This document shows positions 52,088 to 62,002 of a stretch of 64,000 bases of DNA, in pieces. The position numbers and the translations under genes are program-made. Below the pieces are notes generated by a model. That model did not search any database, was not told the DNA's origin, and worked only from the letters and a program-made list of their open reading frames with translations. How positions within the stretch are numbered: position 1 is the stretch's first letter; each line of letters opens with the position of its first letter. Source of the stretch: Oikopleura dioica (lineage: Eukaryota > Chordata > Appendicularia > Copelata > Oikopleuridae); NCBI GenBank assembly GCA_907165135.1, contig OU015568.1, positions 5,402,501-5,466,500 on the forward strand. Direction: 5' to 3'.

Positions 52088-55000
52088 TTAGAGGTTGAAC
52101 TGGCGAAAGCTTCTAGTAGAACGGCTTCGATTTCTTGTTGTTATTTGCGGTTGGAGGGGTAGAATTTCTTGGGACTGACTTTCTTGACTTCTGAAACGAT
52201 TGAAAATCTTCTTTGTCATTTGATATGAATACTTGAAGAGAAAATACAATATCGTTGCTACTGATAAAATGACGCAAACAGCCATGAGGTAAAATGATAG
52301 TGGTTTTACTTTCTTGTAGATTTTCGATAGTTCCGGATGTACTCTGTCCTCCGTTTCTTCCAGTTTCGAATACGTTTCCGGAGAAAAGTAGCTCGTTCGA
52401 TTTGCAAATTTTCCAATTTTCAAATAATCGGATTTTGATATCCATTGTTCGGCTCTAGAACGGATTCGTGAGTATGAGCTTGTTGTTTCCAGAACTATTT
52501 CTTCAGTCGACAATTTCGGAAGTGTCAGAATATTTGATCCACACATGAGCGCTTGTGAATTGGTTCGGTTGAGTAACGTGACAGTCGGTTCTTTCCCTGC
52601 AATTTCTTCATTTGTATTCAGTAGACTAGTTCTACGGAATGATGAGAGTAGAATTTGAGAAGGAGATGCTTGATAAATACATGGCGATGTTGATTGAAAG
52701 ACTTGTTTCGCGCAACTTGTCAGATTTGCGTGGTGAATAACTTGTCGGGCACATGTTTCACCGAAAGAGCTTCGCAGGACTTCGTCATATGTGCAAAAGA
52801 TTGAGCCTTCATTTTTGCAATTATCCAGAACTGTAATTTGCCCATCCAATTTCACAGACATCATTTTTGGGACGAGAGAGAACTCGTAGAAATAGTTTCC
52901 TTTTTCTTGGGCAATTGGTAGACCAATAGAGAGTGTTCGAATTGCTTCGCCCAGGTGTTCAATAGAAGGCATTTTCACTTCAACCAGAATTTTCAGTGTC
53001 ACAAGTCCATTGTTGGTTACGATTGGTTCAATTCCATGGATTTTAGCTTTCTTCGATGTAACGAAATTTTCGCAAGCTGCAAAAGATTTGATGTTTGATG
53101 ATTGACACAGTTTGATTATAGTCGCCATATACAGTGAATGCTGATTTTGAGTACTTATGTCTGACAAAAAATTCATGACAGATAACTGGTATTGGACGAA
53201 AATGTCATTGACCAGCTCTAAGAACATTCTATCAGACAGTTTCCCAAGTTCTTCGCATTGCCTTTCAGTTACTGTGTTCACTGTCTCGTAGATATGATCG
53301 AATTCGAAATCAATTTTTTGAATATCAGATTGTACGAGTTGTGTTAGATCTTTTTGCTGGAGCGATGACAACTGGACGGTTTTTCGTACATTTTCGATTT
53401 TCTCATTCTGCTTTCTGTCCATGATTTTGTTTGTAACAAAGCTTGTCGCTCCAGACAGCAGTATCGGAACGCCAACGGCAGCTAGGATTTGAGCTTGACG
53501 CCTTCGACGGCTTCTTGGCTTTCTGTGAGGTGGCACCACTTGATACTTGACGTCATATTTTGTAGTTCCATGTTCGGCGAGAAAAGTTTTGAAGGTTTCG
53601 CAATTGTTTTTACTAAGTCTGATTGAGAATAATAGAAAATATCGTTCGACACAGTCGAGGCAAAAGAAGCCGCTAGGGACTTCACAATTGACTTCTATAT
53701 AATCCTCGAGATGGGTGCGACATTGAACGACATAAGGTGGTTGCCTCGGAAGTGTCAGTGAATCTTCTAAATATTTATCCATGTAGTTTTTATTGAGCCG
53801 TATTTGTTTTGCCTTCAGTTTATACAATTCCAAAATATCAAGATAGGTGGTCTTGTGGTGTTCGAGCCAATCCTTTGTTTGGTCTGAAACATCTAGCGAT
53901 ATTCCAATTGTATGAATAGGTTTTGACAGTTCGATGATTGTTTGCAATTCAAACGCATCAGAACAGGAGTGTTCTGGCAACCGAATCTTGTGTCTTACGC
54001 TTCCATTTCGGTAAACGTTTTCTAGCAGCGAGTGTAATGTTTCGTTCTTCAGATACGGCAAATAAGTGTCATTTTTTGAGTGAAAAGTGTTTAGCCAGAG
54101 TTTGTTCGCGGTTGCAATCGCTCGACTTTCTCCTAGATCGTTGAACAGACTTGATCCAAATTGGGTGATAATGCCGAGAATATTTCCTTCAGAATCTGCT
54201 TCGTTGGTCGCTGTTGTTGTCTTTTCGGTGCTAACAGGTTCAATTGCTGATTTTGTTGTAGTTTTGGTCGTAGTGATCGGTTTTTCGTCGATTTTGCTAA
54301 CCGTTTCATCCAGCGATTCATCATAAAGCAGAAAAATTTCTTCGATTCGGAGTGATAAGCAGGATTTCGTTTCGTTTTTATGATCAGCATTGATGACTGT
54401 TGGACCGACGAACTCGACAGAGAGAGAAGCAGATTTTGTGGGCATAGCTGTAACTTTTGTAAGACCCACGTATTCCAAAATCTGCGACGTTACTGAACCT
54501 TCGTTTGATTTCCATAAACATTCGTCTAATAAATTGTCGAAAGCATTTGTTTTGAAGATAACGCTGTTGAATTCTTCGATGGACGTTATTCGAATGACAT
54601 GCAAATTTTCCAAAGGAGCGCATTGTTGGAAATGAAATTGCGAAAATTCAGTGCTCTTAAGCGAGAGTCTTTTTTCGTTTGGAAATACAAATTCAACTTC
54701 AAAATTCAGTCTACGTTTGACTTCTTCGGGCAGGATGACTTTCTGATTTGTGACTGTAATTTCGTTGGGACCAAGAGGAACTTCGATGTCTAGTTTCAAC
54801 CAATTTTCCATCAATTTTTCTACGTACTTTCTTGCCATTGTAGTAATATTTCTATTGCTTGAAGAGCAAGAAGACCATGACTTTTCAGGAATTATTGGTG
54901 CGGGAAACGTGAATGAAAGATTCGATGGAGTTTCACTTTGAACAAGGTAAACTTGTTCTCCTGGAATTTGGTATGTGATGACTCCGTTTGTCGAGGTGAC

Positions 55001-55099
55001 ATTTGAGATGATTGATGATGCGTTTGTGGTTGGTAAAAACGGGAAAAGGAATAAGCAGTGGAGCAGCGCGTTGATGGCCAGGATCATTCCGAGCCTCAT
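52088..55099 (-). CDS. env: intact envelope-type fusion glycoprotein, element 2
   Basis: 1,003 residues. A signal peptide (about residues 1-28) is followed by a long ectodomain. A multibasic, furin-type site (PRSRRRRQ) lies near residue 535, directly before a Gly/Ala/Leu-rich segment of fusion-peptide type, then a long heptad-like region. One membrane segment lies at about residues 935-958, with a tail of roughly 45 residues. This layout resembles class I fusion proteins, and Tor envelopes have been compared with such proteins. The start overlaps the pol stop as ATGA, suggesting coupled reinitiation or a spliced message. Described only; no functional claim is made. Confidence 0.88.
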   Translation of the reverse strand: MRLGMILAINALLHCLFLFPFLPTTNASSIISNVTSTNGVITYQIPGEQVYLVQSETPSNLSFTFPAPIIPEKSWSSCSSSNRNITTMARKYVEKLMENWLKLDIEVPLGPNEITVTNQKVILPEEVKRRLNFEVEFVFPNEKRLSLKSTEFSQFHFQQCAPLENLHVIRITSIEEFNSVIFKTNAFDNLLDECLWKSNEGSVTSQILEYVGLTKVTAMPTKSASLSVEFVGPTVINADHKNETKSCLSLRIEEIFLLYDESLDETVSKIDEKPITTTKTTTKSAIEPVSTEKTTTATNEADSEGNILGIITQFGSSLFNDLGESRAIATANKLWLNTFHSKNDTYLPYLKNETLHSLLENVYRNGSVRHKIRLPEHSCSDAFELQTIIELSKPIHTIGISLDVSDQTKDWLEHHKTTYLDILELYKLKAKQIRLNKNYMDKYLEDSLTLPRQPPYVVQCRTHLEDYIEVNCEVPSGFFCLDCVERYFLLFSIRLSKNNCETFKTFLAEHGTTKYDVKYQVVPPHRKPRSRRRRQAQILAAVGVPILLSGATSFVTNKIMDRKQNEKIENVRKTVQLSSLQQKDLTQLVQSDIQKIDFEFDHIYETVNTVTERQCEELGKLSDRMFLELVNDIFVQYQLSVMNFLSDISTQNQHSLYMATIIKLCQSSNIKSFAACENFVTSKKAKIHGIEPIVTNNGLVTLKILVEVKMPSIEHLGEAIRTLSIGLPIAQEKGNYFYEFSLVPKMMSVKLDGQITVLDNCKNEGSIFCTYDEVLRSSFGETCARQVIHHANLTSCAKQVFQSTSPCIYQASPSQILLSSFRRTSLLNTNEEIAGKEPTVTLLNRTNSQALMCGSNILTLPKLSTEEIVLETTSSYSRIRSRAEQWISKSDYLKIGKFANRTSYFSPETYSKLEETEDRVHPELSKIYKKVKPLSFYLMAVCVILSVATILYFLFKYSYQMTKKIFNRFRSQESQSQEILPLQPQITTRNRSRSTRSFRQFNL

Positions 55100-58000
55100 T
55101 TCCGCGGCCTCAGATTGTATTTTCTTGTGCCTTCAGTCGTGTCTGGATCGCTGATGTTTTCTTGATTCTTTAGAGGGTTTTTGAAAGTAATGTCTAAAAT
55201 TCCCTTTACCCCTTCTAAGGCTTTTGGCCCGATTTCACGTGTTTTTGCATCAAAGATAATCGAATCATCAATTATCAGTTTCTTTTTATCATCTTCCGTG
55301 AGGTAAATTTTCGAGAGAAATCTTGTGTTTCGTTGGTACATTCGTCCGGTAATGAGGCTTTTGATGATTACATTGTTGTTTTGCTTTTTCTTTTTGACGA
55401 TAAAAGGTCCTTCATTCCCTTTGGAATGACCAACTAAACTTGATTCGCGGAGAACACAAATGTCGCCTTCATCGTAAATGTCTTGGTCGTTGACGGGCTC
55501 TGATAAGAAATTTTCCAAATGATTTCTAGCGACGATTCCTTGCATCATTCTCAGATCGGTGACGTGTGACCCATATTCTGGCTCGATTTCCGGATCGCTC
55601 GGACTGGAAAGACAAAAATATTTCGGAGGATCAATGTTACTAAGACACTGGTTTGGAGTTCTATAACCAAGTGCTTCTGATGGACGGTTGTTGTAGATTG
55701 AGACACTCAAATCAATTTTGTGCTTTGCATTTTTTGCGTTGATGTCCGATGTTTTCAAGATTTTTCTCAATTCTGCATGAAATCGTTCGACGATATTCGC
55801 CCTACTATTCGTAGGGCTGATGTAGCAATGTCGGACGTTCATTGAGGCGAGTACATTTTCGGTGCATTTTCCGGTGAACTCAGGACCGTTGTCGGAAACT
55901 AGGGTGAGTTGTCCTTGACCACCGACGTCCGTGATCAATTCAGAAAGAGCTTCTGCTACTGTAGCACTTTCTTTATTTCTTACGATTCTGTAGGTAACTT
56001 TTCGAGAGAAGTGATCTTGAAATGAGAGGACATTAAAAATCGTTCCATTTTCGGATCGAATTTCGACGATGTCAGTGTACGCCATACTGTAGGGAGAGAA
56101 ACTTGGTTTTATTTTCTGATCTTTTGATTTCTTTTCTGATTTTCGATAGATGAGTTTGCAAAGAATGCAACCACGCACTACTTCGGCTGCGGTTTTCGTT
56201 TTCGATTCCACCCAGATGTCTTCTTGTTCGATTTGATAGAGTAAACTTTTAGTGCCACAGTGTGCACCTCTGACATGGAGAGTTTCAAGTAGATTGTATC
56301 CGAGATCTTTCGGAATGACAAGAAGGAGACGTCCTTCTTTCGTTTTCAAGTACAGACCATTATTCCGTTTGGTGTACATTTTTCCATTAACTTCAATTTC
56401 TTCATTATCTTCGAGTTTTTCGTGTATTGTGGAGAATTTGCTGGCCAGCTGCTCCCGAACAATTTTCAAATAATCGACTTCTTCAACTTTTTTACGCAAT
56501 TTGACAGCGTTAACTTGACTTTTATTTATTGACTTTTCTTCTGGTTCAACTTTTTCGCCTTCCGCGGCTTTTCGGTACTCTTTTGGGTGGAAAACTTGTG
56601 GGTTCAATTCGCTGCTGCTAATGTCAAATCGCGAGATTGAATCACAACATTTTATCAGATCAGTAGTATTTGGAATATAAAAGACTCTAGCTCTCGGAAA
56701 TTCGACCAAGTCGGCGTATGCACTTCGTACTCTCGTTCCTCCATTGCCTCGTAGACCAGAGCTGTGGATGCACCCTTCCAAGCTTCTATGGTCAGTAAAC
56801 AGGATAAGCTCTTCCGTTAGCGGGACCATGTCCTTGAACGCTCGGAGTGCTGCTTGCAGTCCGATCAGTTCGCGAGCGCGACTGCTCAACAGGGTTTCCT
56901 GATCGGTGAGTTGCTTCGAGCAGTAGGCTGCGATTTTTATATCATAAAGATGACCGTCTTCAATGGTAACGTTGCCTATGACTCCGCCAGTTTTAGTCAA
57001 GGCTGTATCCGCGCAAATGAAGATTTTTCGGTTTGGATTTCGGCAGTTGTATTCTAAATGGCATGTTTGCAATCCATTCTTGATGTTTTCGCGCAGTAGG
57101 AGTATGTTTTTCTTTATTTCTTCTGTGAGAACGTAGTGTTTTTTCATGGCAATCTGTTTCGACAGCGGGAAGAGAAGAGCTGAAAGTTCCGGTGTTTGTC
57201 GTAGATAGTACATGAAGCAGCCTTGAAACTTTTGCGCCTCTCGTTGATTTGTGGGAAACGGCAGTTCGAGTAAAGTTTTGATTCGTTTCTCGGGAACTTT
57301 GATACCATCTTCGGACAAGACATAACCAAGAAATGAGAGACTTGATTTGTAGAATTCGCATTTTGGGAGACGCACAACAAGGTTGTTTTCTCGGCATCTC
57401 GTCAGTACTGCTTCGATTGCGTCAGCCATTGCATTTTCTGAAGCGATAATCGCTAGGTCGTCTTGGTAGTTGATCGTATAATACCCTTTTTCTTCTGATG
57501 ACAATCCAGCGAAGCATTTGTGGATAAAGGCGGCGAAGATTGACGGTGAGCTTGATAAACCTTGCGCCAGCCGGCAATATTGCAATTGTCGACGACTGTA
57601 GAGAAAGGATGTATACGTTCGGCTTGATTCTCGCAACGAAAGACAGTAGAATGCGTTGGCAAGGTCAAATGACGAAAACAGGACTTTTTCGTTTGGCCTC
57701 TTTGACTTTAGTGCGGTGATGTTGTTTCCAGTCAGTTGCAGTAGAACTCTGATGTTAATGGTCGGAAAACGCGGCATTATGATTCTGGAATTTATTGAGT
57801 CGCTACCGCTTGAGTAGTTATTAACGCAGCGAAGAGAACCGTTAGGTTTCATGATGAAGAGAACGGGACTGTTGAACGCTGAACAAGTTTCTTCCACAAT
57901 GTAGCCATTTTCCATTTCCGTTAGCTTGTCCTCGATTTTCTCGATAAGTTCAGTTTTGATAGGATAAGGCGGGGAGAATGTGGCATGATCGCCAACAAGC

Positions 58001-58971
58001 TTCAGTTCTGCGAGATATTTTTGTGAAAGACCGTTGTCGGAAGAATTTCTAGCGTAGCTCCAAGAAAACTTGTTCAGTATAGCGCGCAATCGTTCGCGGC
58101 GGATTGATGGTGCTTCTAACACTTTTTCATCAATCTCCTTGTCGACGGAGATCTGCTTTGTCAATTCGTTCCGTTGGTCATACCATTTTTTGAGGTCTTT
58201 TTGGTGAACGATCTTTTCCGCGTCTGAGATGTCTTTGACACTTACAAGTGTATTGAGTAAGCATTCTTCAGGATCTTGAGGGTGGTAAACTGTCGCAATC
58301 AAACTTCCGGCTTCGATAAAAACGTCCCTGGAGGAGTGATTGCTCAACTTGACATGGGTCCATTGCTCACGGAAAATTTTGTTCTCTACCAATATACAGT
58401 TATCTTCCAGGCGTGGAACTGTTCGGATCGTATCATTGATAGAGAAGATCTGTCCACTTGGACTCCAAATGTTCACGTAAGCAGTTTTGTTGAGTTCACC
58501 AGGGTAAAGATAAGTGTTATCCTTGAGTGTCAGACCTGATTTGTTTCCATCTGGAGAGATGATAAGTTCGAGTGGTTGTGAAATTCTTGTGCGGTTCACC
58601 TGAAGAATGTTGTCACGATTGCCAATTCGAATTTGAACTTTGGAAAGGATGTTCATTCCTAGAATCGCACCAAATGCCAACTGCGAAGAATTCTCAAGAA
58701 CGAGCAGTTTGCAATTTGAAATTTCAATGTTCTTCTCAGGCAGACGAATATTACAGATGATTTGTCTTGAGCATCTAGCGAAATTACTTTCTATCGCGTT
58801 GGAAAGGGTGGTAGGCGGAGAATCTTCAGTTATAAAATTCAGTGGAATATCATCGGATGATACAAGACTTGTTTCTGCTCCGGTATCCACCAAAACGTTC
58901 GATAATTCGACAGTTGTTTCAGCCTCGTCAGAATCGTATTGGACTAGCGTGATCGAAATGAGCGGCAGCAT
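55096..58971 (-). CDS. pol: intact Pol, element 2: protease, RT, RNase H, integrase
   Basis: 1,291 residues. Protease: VLVDTGAETSLV near residue 28. Reverse transcriptase: core motif YQDD (in TINYQDDLAII, about residue 500) and polymerase palm residues SFDLANAFY. RNase H: FICADTALTKTGG and SSRARELIGLQ. Integrase: zinc region with CILCKLIY, then DDE residues in YTDIVEIR, LVSDNGPEF and ANIVERFHAE. It ends NLRPRK, a close match to the YNLRR end of element 1. Pol starts 24 bases after the gag stop in the same phase, but two TAA codons lie between, so translation probably restarts at its own ATG. Confidence 0.92.
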   Translation of the reverse strand: MLPLISITLVQYDSDEAETTVELSNVLVDTGAETSLVSSDDIPLNFITEDSPPTTLSNAIESNFARCSRQIICNIRLPEKNIEISNCKLLVLENSSQLAFGAILGMNILSKVQIRIGNRDNILQVNRTRISQPLELIISPDGNKSGLTLKDNTYLYPGELNKTAYVNIWSPSGQIFSINDTIRTVPRLEDNCILVENKIFREQWTHVKLSNHSSRDVFIEAGSLIATVYHPQDPEECLLNTLVSVKDISDAEKIVHQKDLKKWYDQRNELTKQISVDKEIDEKVLEAPSIRRERLRAILNKFSWSYARNSSDNGLSQKYLAELKLVGDHATFSPPYPIKTELIEKIEDKLTEMENGYIVEETCSAFNSPVLFIMKPNGSLRCVNNYSSGSDSINSRIIMPRFPTINIRVLLQLTGNNITALKSKRPNEKVLFSSFDLANAFYCLSLRESSRTYTSFLYSRRQLQYCRLAQGLSSSPSIFAAFIHKCFAGLSSEEKGYYTINYQDDLAIIASENAMADAIEAVLTRCRENNLVVRLPKCEFYKSSLSFLGYVLSEDGIKVPEKRIKTLLELPFPTNQREAQKFQGCFMYYLRQTPELSALLFPLSKQIAMKKHYVLTEEIKKNILLLRENIKNGLQTCHLEYNCRNPNRKIFICADTALTKTGGVIGNVTIEDGHLYDIKIAAYCSKQLTDQETLLSSRARELIGLQAALRAFKDMVPLTEELILFTDHRSLEGCIHSSGLRGNGGTRVRSAYADLVEFPRARVFYIPNTTDLIKCCDSISRFDISSSELNPQVFHPKEYRKAAEGEKVEPEEKSINKSQVNAVKLRKKVEEVDYLKIVREQLASKFSTIHEKLEDNEEIEVNGKMYTKRNNGLYLKTKEGRLLLVIPKDLGYNLLETLHVRGAHCGTKSLLYQIEQEDIWVESKTKTAAEVVRGCILCKLIYRKSEKKSKDQKIKPSFSPYSMAYTDIVEIRSENGTIFNVLSFQDHFSRKVTYRIVRNKESATVAEALSELITDVGGQGQLTLVSDNGPEFTGKCTENVLASMNVRHCYISPTNSRANIVERFHAELRKILKTSDINAKNAKHKIDLSVSIYNNRPSEALGYRTPNQCLSNIDPPKYFCLSSPSDPEIEPEYGSHVTDLRMMQGIVARNHLENFLSEPVNDQDIYDEGDICVLRESSLVGHSKGNEGPFIVKKKKQNNNVIIKSLITGRMYQRNTRFLSKIYLTEDDKKKLIIDDSIIFDAKTREIGPKALEGVKGILDITFKNPLKNQENISDPDTTEGTRKYNLRPRK

Positions 58972-58995
58972 ATTTACAAAATCTTAGCAGGGTTT

Positions 58996-60729
58996 TTAGT
59001 TGTCGATTTGAATGAACGGCGTGTTTCTCATTTCATGACCTTGAGGTTGAGAGTTGCCCAAGTTCATATTATTAACTTGGCGCCGAGGTCGCGGACAGTC
59101 TTTTGCCCAGTGATTTGGTGAATTACAGTTGAAGCAGTTTCGGTTTTGCCCATTTGGTCTAAAGTTTCCTCGGGAACTCTGCTGGCTTTGATACTGTTGT
59201 CGCCCTTGTTGCTGAGTATGATTTTGAAAATATCCTCGGCCGGTTCCACGGGAACTGCCAGAATGACCACCTCTAGACTGATGATTATCCTTTCTAGCTG
59301 AGCTGCGACATTCTTTCTTTAAATGTCCTCTTTTTCCACAGCCATGACATTCAGGAAGCAAGCGGCATTCTGGGCGAATATGACCTCTTTTCCCACAATT
59401 TGTACAAGATTTCGATTGGGAAGATGAGTTATGTTTTTGACCACTTTTGTTCCTGTTATCCGAGAATGTATTGACTGATCGCTTGCTTTTGTGAAGGTTG
59501 TATAGTCTATTAGCAAGTTGGATTCTTCTCATCGGATCACTGTCATCGTAAACGTCCAATCCCCAATTTTCCGAGTTTTTTATGTAGTTCGGTATGAGCT
59601 TTTCAAAGTGTTCCATACTCGTTGTGAGGAGACCTTCTTTGTCCAAATTCGGATATTTGATTTTCGTCAATTTCATTATTTTTTCAAAAAAGCGCTTCAG
59701 GTCCTTGTCGCGAGACTCTTCGAATTTGAGATTGGCGAGGGACATGCTCGCTTCAGCTTCGTCAATTTGTAGCTCATTTTCGAGTACAGATAGAAGGTCT
59801 TCATAGTTTTTATTTGCTGTCTGGGAGAAGGACTCAAGTATCGGGCCAAATGATTTCGTCGGAATATTTTCCAAAATAAGCTGGCATTTTTCTTTATCAT
59901 TCAATGGCCGTTTTCGTGAAAAGTCGATCATAAAGATTACTTTGTTTGCCCAGTCTTTTATTCCGAGACCGGAATCGGCAAACTTTGGAATTCGGTGATT
60001 TTTCCATTTTTCAGCCCAATTGTCGGAATCGTCTTTGCTATCAGTTGTGTTGTTGACTTGGTAGCTTCTTGGCCTCGGTCGCGTAAATGTTGCTTCTTCA
60101 TTAAACAGCGGGTTTTCACTGAATGTCCGGTTTACTTCGTCTTCAGTCTGTCTAATGCTTTCATCAATTTGATCTGGACCGTCGTCTACAGCATCTTCGA
60201 AAATTGTTTCATTATTAGAACCTTCGCTGGCATTTTCTTGCTCCATTTGAACTGCAATTTCTAATCCACTGTTTACGATTGGTTTATTAATGTTAACCGT
60301 GTGGATTATTGTTCTTATTGCGTAGATAACAAATCCGGGTAATCCTTCGTCTGTAAGTTGTAGGAGCTCTTCAACGTCTAATAGCGATGTTCTTCTTCTG
60401 AGACTTTCGTTCGTTTTAAAATCGTGAAGTAGTGTTGAAAAAGCTTTGACTTGATTCCTGTAGACTGGAATTTCTCGAAGTTCGATCGGGATCAGAAAGA
60501 ATCGTCCGCGATATGTAGAAAAGATAAAAACAATGTATTCAAGATTCAGTTCTTTCAAGCGTTCAACAATTTCAGCGTTCGTAGGTATTTGATTTGTCTG
60601 TCTGTAGTTCGTCTGTGTTTCTTCGTCTCCGTGTACCAATGGAAGAAAAAGAAGACTCTGTCTTATGGCAGCTGATACTTTACTCGTATAGTGTAACGCT
60701 TTGTTTATAATTGTTGAAGCATCTGACAT
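58996..60729 (-). CDS. gag: intact Gag, element 2
   Basis: 577 residues, the structural protein that forms the particle and binds RNA. The N-terminal two thirds are helical and charged with no named motif. Near the C-terminus come three zinc knuckles of CX2CX4HX4C type (CTNCGKRGHIRPEC, CHGCGKRGHLKKEC, CFNCNSPNHWAKDC), in a Gln/Ser/Gly-rich context. Element 1 has two such knuckles. The start lies 67 bases after the 5' LTR. Confidence 0.9.
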   Translation of the reverse strand: MSDASTIINKALHYTSKVSAAIRQSLLFLPLVHGDEETQTNYRQTNQIPTNAEIVERLKELNLEYIVFIFSTYRGRFFLIPIELREIPVYRNQVKAFSTLLHDFKTNESLRRRTSLLDVEELLQLTDEGLPGFVIYAIRTIIHTVNINKPIVNSGLEIAVQMEQENASEGSNNETIFEDAVDDGPDQIDESIRQTEDEVNRTFSENPLFNEEATFTRPRPRSYQVNNTTDSKDDSDNWAEKWKNHRIPKFADSGLGIKDWANKVIFMIDFSRKRPLNDKEKCQLILENIPTKSFGPILESFSQTANKNYEDLLSVLENELQIDEAEASMSLANLKFEESRDKDLKRFFEKIMKLTKIKYPNLDKEGLLTTSMEHFEKLIPNYIKNSENWGLDVYDDSDPMRRIQLANRLYNLHKSKRSVNTFSDNRNKSGQKHNSSSQSKSCTNCGKRGHIRPECRLLPECHGCGKRGHLKKECRSSARKDNHQSRGGHSGSSRGTGRGYFQNHTQQQGRQQYQSQQSSRGNFRPNGQNRNCFNCNSPNHWAKDCPRPRRQVNNMNLGNSQPQGHEMRNTPFIQIDN

Positions 60730-60773
60730 GAAACATAAAACCCTTTCCTTTTCTGGCTCTCTGCTGGGGCGCG

Positions 60774-60793
60774 AATTCGTAGCGAGGTCACCA
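60774..60793 (-). promoter_or_regulatory. primer-binding site of element 2
   Basis: Two bases after the 5' LTR, in element direction, comes TGGTGACCTCGCTACG. The first bases resemble the tRNA-Trp-type site known from avian retroviruses (TGGTGACCCC). The tRNA is inferred from memory of animal tRNA-Trp acceptor stems. Confidence 0.55.
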
Positions 60794-60795
60794 GA

Positions 60796-61010
60796 TGAGA
60801 GATCCGAACTTTCTCTCGTAGTTGTTCTCTTGGTTTCCTGCAGGAAGGGGACTCTACTTGGCCGGTTCTATTGTTTTATTTTAGTAATTCAGAGAGTGTC
60901 TTGTTCAGGGTAGTGCAGGGCTATTTCTAGTGCGCGAGGCGCCTGGCCTAATGATAAGAGATGAGAGGGGACGGGCGAGAAGTGAGCTCGGGGAAAATTC
61001 CGATCCCACA
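60796..61010 (-). repeat. 5' LTR of element 2
   Basis: 215 bases with TG...CA ends and an AATAAAA on the minus strand (complement at about 60,873-60,879) that could be the poly(A) signal. Confidence 0.92.
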
Positions 61011-61015
61011 ACAAG

Positions 61016-61635
61016 AATCTTTTCAAAAATCGCTGCTGTCGTTCAGTCTCTTGTTTGATTTTTTTTGTCTAGTAGACAAAAATCAGACTGGGGCATTTTT
61101 GGGTCAAGAGAAGTCTCCTCTGCGGTAGCTCATCATTCGCGGTTTTTTTAATGCTCGCGGCAGTTGTTTTATGTTGAACAATCTTTGACTTTGGTGGCTG
61201 CTTTTCGCTGATAAGGCCTTGAGGTTGAACTTTCTATCTCGCAATAGAAGCTTTAGAAATTGCGTTTTTTCGCAAATCGCAGTTGGGCCGGAAATGCTTT
61301 GAATGCAATAATTCGATAATTTTTCAATTAATCAAGGACGCTCTTTGTAAAGCTCGTTTTCCACTTTTTCCAATTTGGACTTTAATTTGAGCCAATTCTA
61401 GTGCGCTAAAAACGGTAACTTGGAATAGTTTTTTTTTCTAGAGTTTTTGGATTTTTGAAAATTCGAACTCGACTTGCGGTCGCGAAAATTGTGGAAAACG
61501 TGTTTGTTAACTCAGCGAAGAAAGAACACTTGGATTCTGGTTTTTTATTCACTCGATTTTCAAGTGTCACTTCTTTTTCTACAATTTCTATTTCTACTCA
61601 ACAGTTAACAATTTCGCATGTTACAAAAGCAGTTT
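61016..61635. other. spacer right of element 2
   Basis: AT-rich. A plus-strand frame of 79 codons starting at 61,455 has no domain and overlaps the next foldback element. Nothing else supported. Confidence 0.35.
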
Positions 61636-61790
61636 CGGGGTGGCGAGTAATTTCAGGAACCGACAAAAAATTCGACAAATTTTTCGGCTGCTGATTGGCC
61701 GGTGAGCCGAATCTGGGCTTCTGATTGGTTGAAAATTTCCACGCAAAATTGTGGAAATTTTTTGTCGGTTCCAGACACCTCCCCTTATTT
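61636..61790. mobile_element. MITE of the CCAATCAG family
   Basis: The arms TTTCAGGAACCGACAAAAAA and TTTTTTGTCGGTTCCAGACA pair. Inside are CTGCTGATTGGCC and TTCTGATTGGTTGAAAATTT. Confidence 0.65.
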
Positions 61791-61821
61791 TCAACAAGTC
61801 TCTCTTATTCTCAAAACTGGA

Positions 61822-62002
61822 CTCGGCAACCTGTGCGAAATCCTGAGTCAGAAACCTGAGTCTGAAAAATCGTAAATAAAAAAGCCGCTTTGTAATGTCG
61901 CGAAACCGCTCCGCGGCTGTATTCTTAAAAGAAGCCGCTACGCGGCTTTTCATTTAAGGTATTTCAGACTCAGGTCCCTGACTCAGGTTTCCGAGCTCAG
62001 AA
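61822..62002. mobile_element. foldback element with CCTGAGTCAG ends
   Basis: TCCTGAGTCAGAAACCTGAG and its inverted partner around 61,966-61,990, with AAAAAGCCGC / GCGGCTTTTCATTT stems inside. Imperfect, with one arm internally duplicated. Confidence 0.5.

Larger units (their letters stand above)
49790..61010 (-). mobile_element. LTR element 2: intact Ty3/Gypsy type with env and accessory genes
   Basis: An 11.2-kb element on the minus strand. The LTRs are 215 bases (60,796-61,010 and 49,790-50,004), begin TGTGGGATCGG and end GGATCTCTCA in element direction, and differ at one base. The target duplication ACAAG is perfect (49,785-49,789 and 61,011-61,015). Gag, Pol and Env are full length and uninterrupted. 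After env come a GC-rich tandem repeat, an antisense gene, a divergent sense gene and the 3' LTR. The protein layout is the same as in element 1, but sequence identity is low. Confidence 0.95.

Noticed and set aside
52113-54941. Open frames overlapping env of element 2 on both strands
   Set aside because: Short, without motifs, and lying inside an intact 1,003-residue frame.
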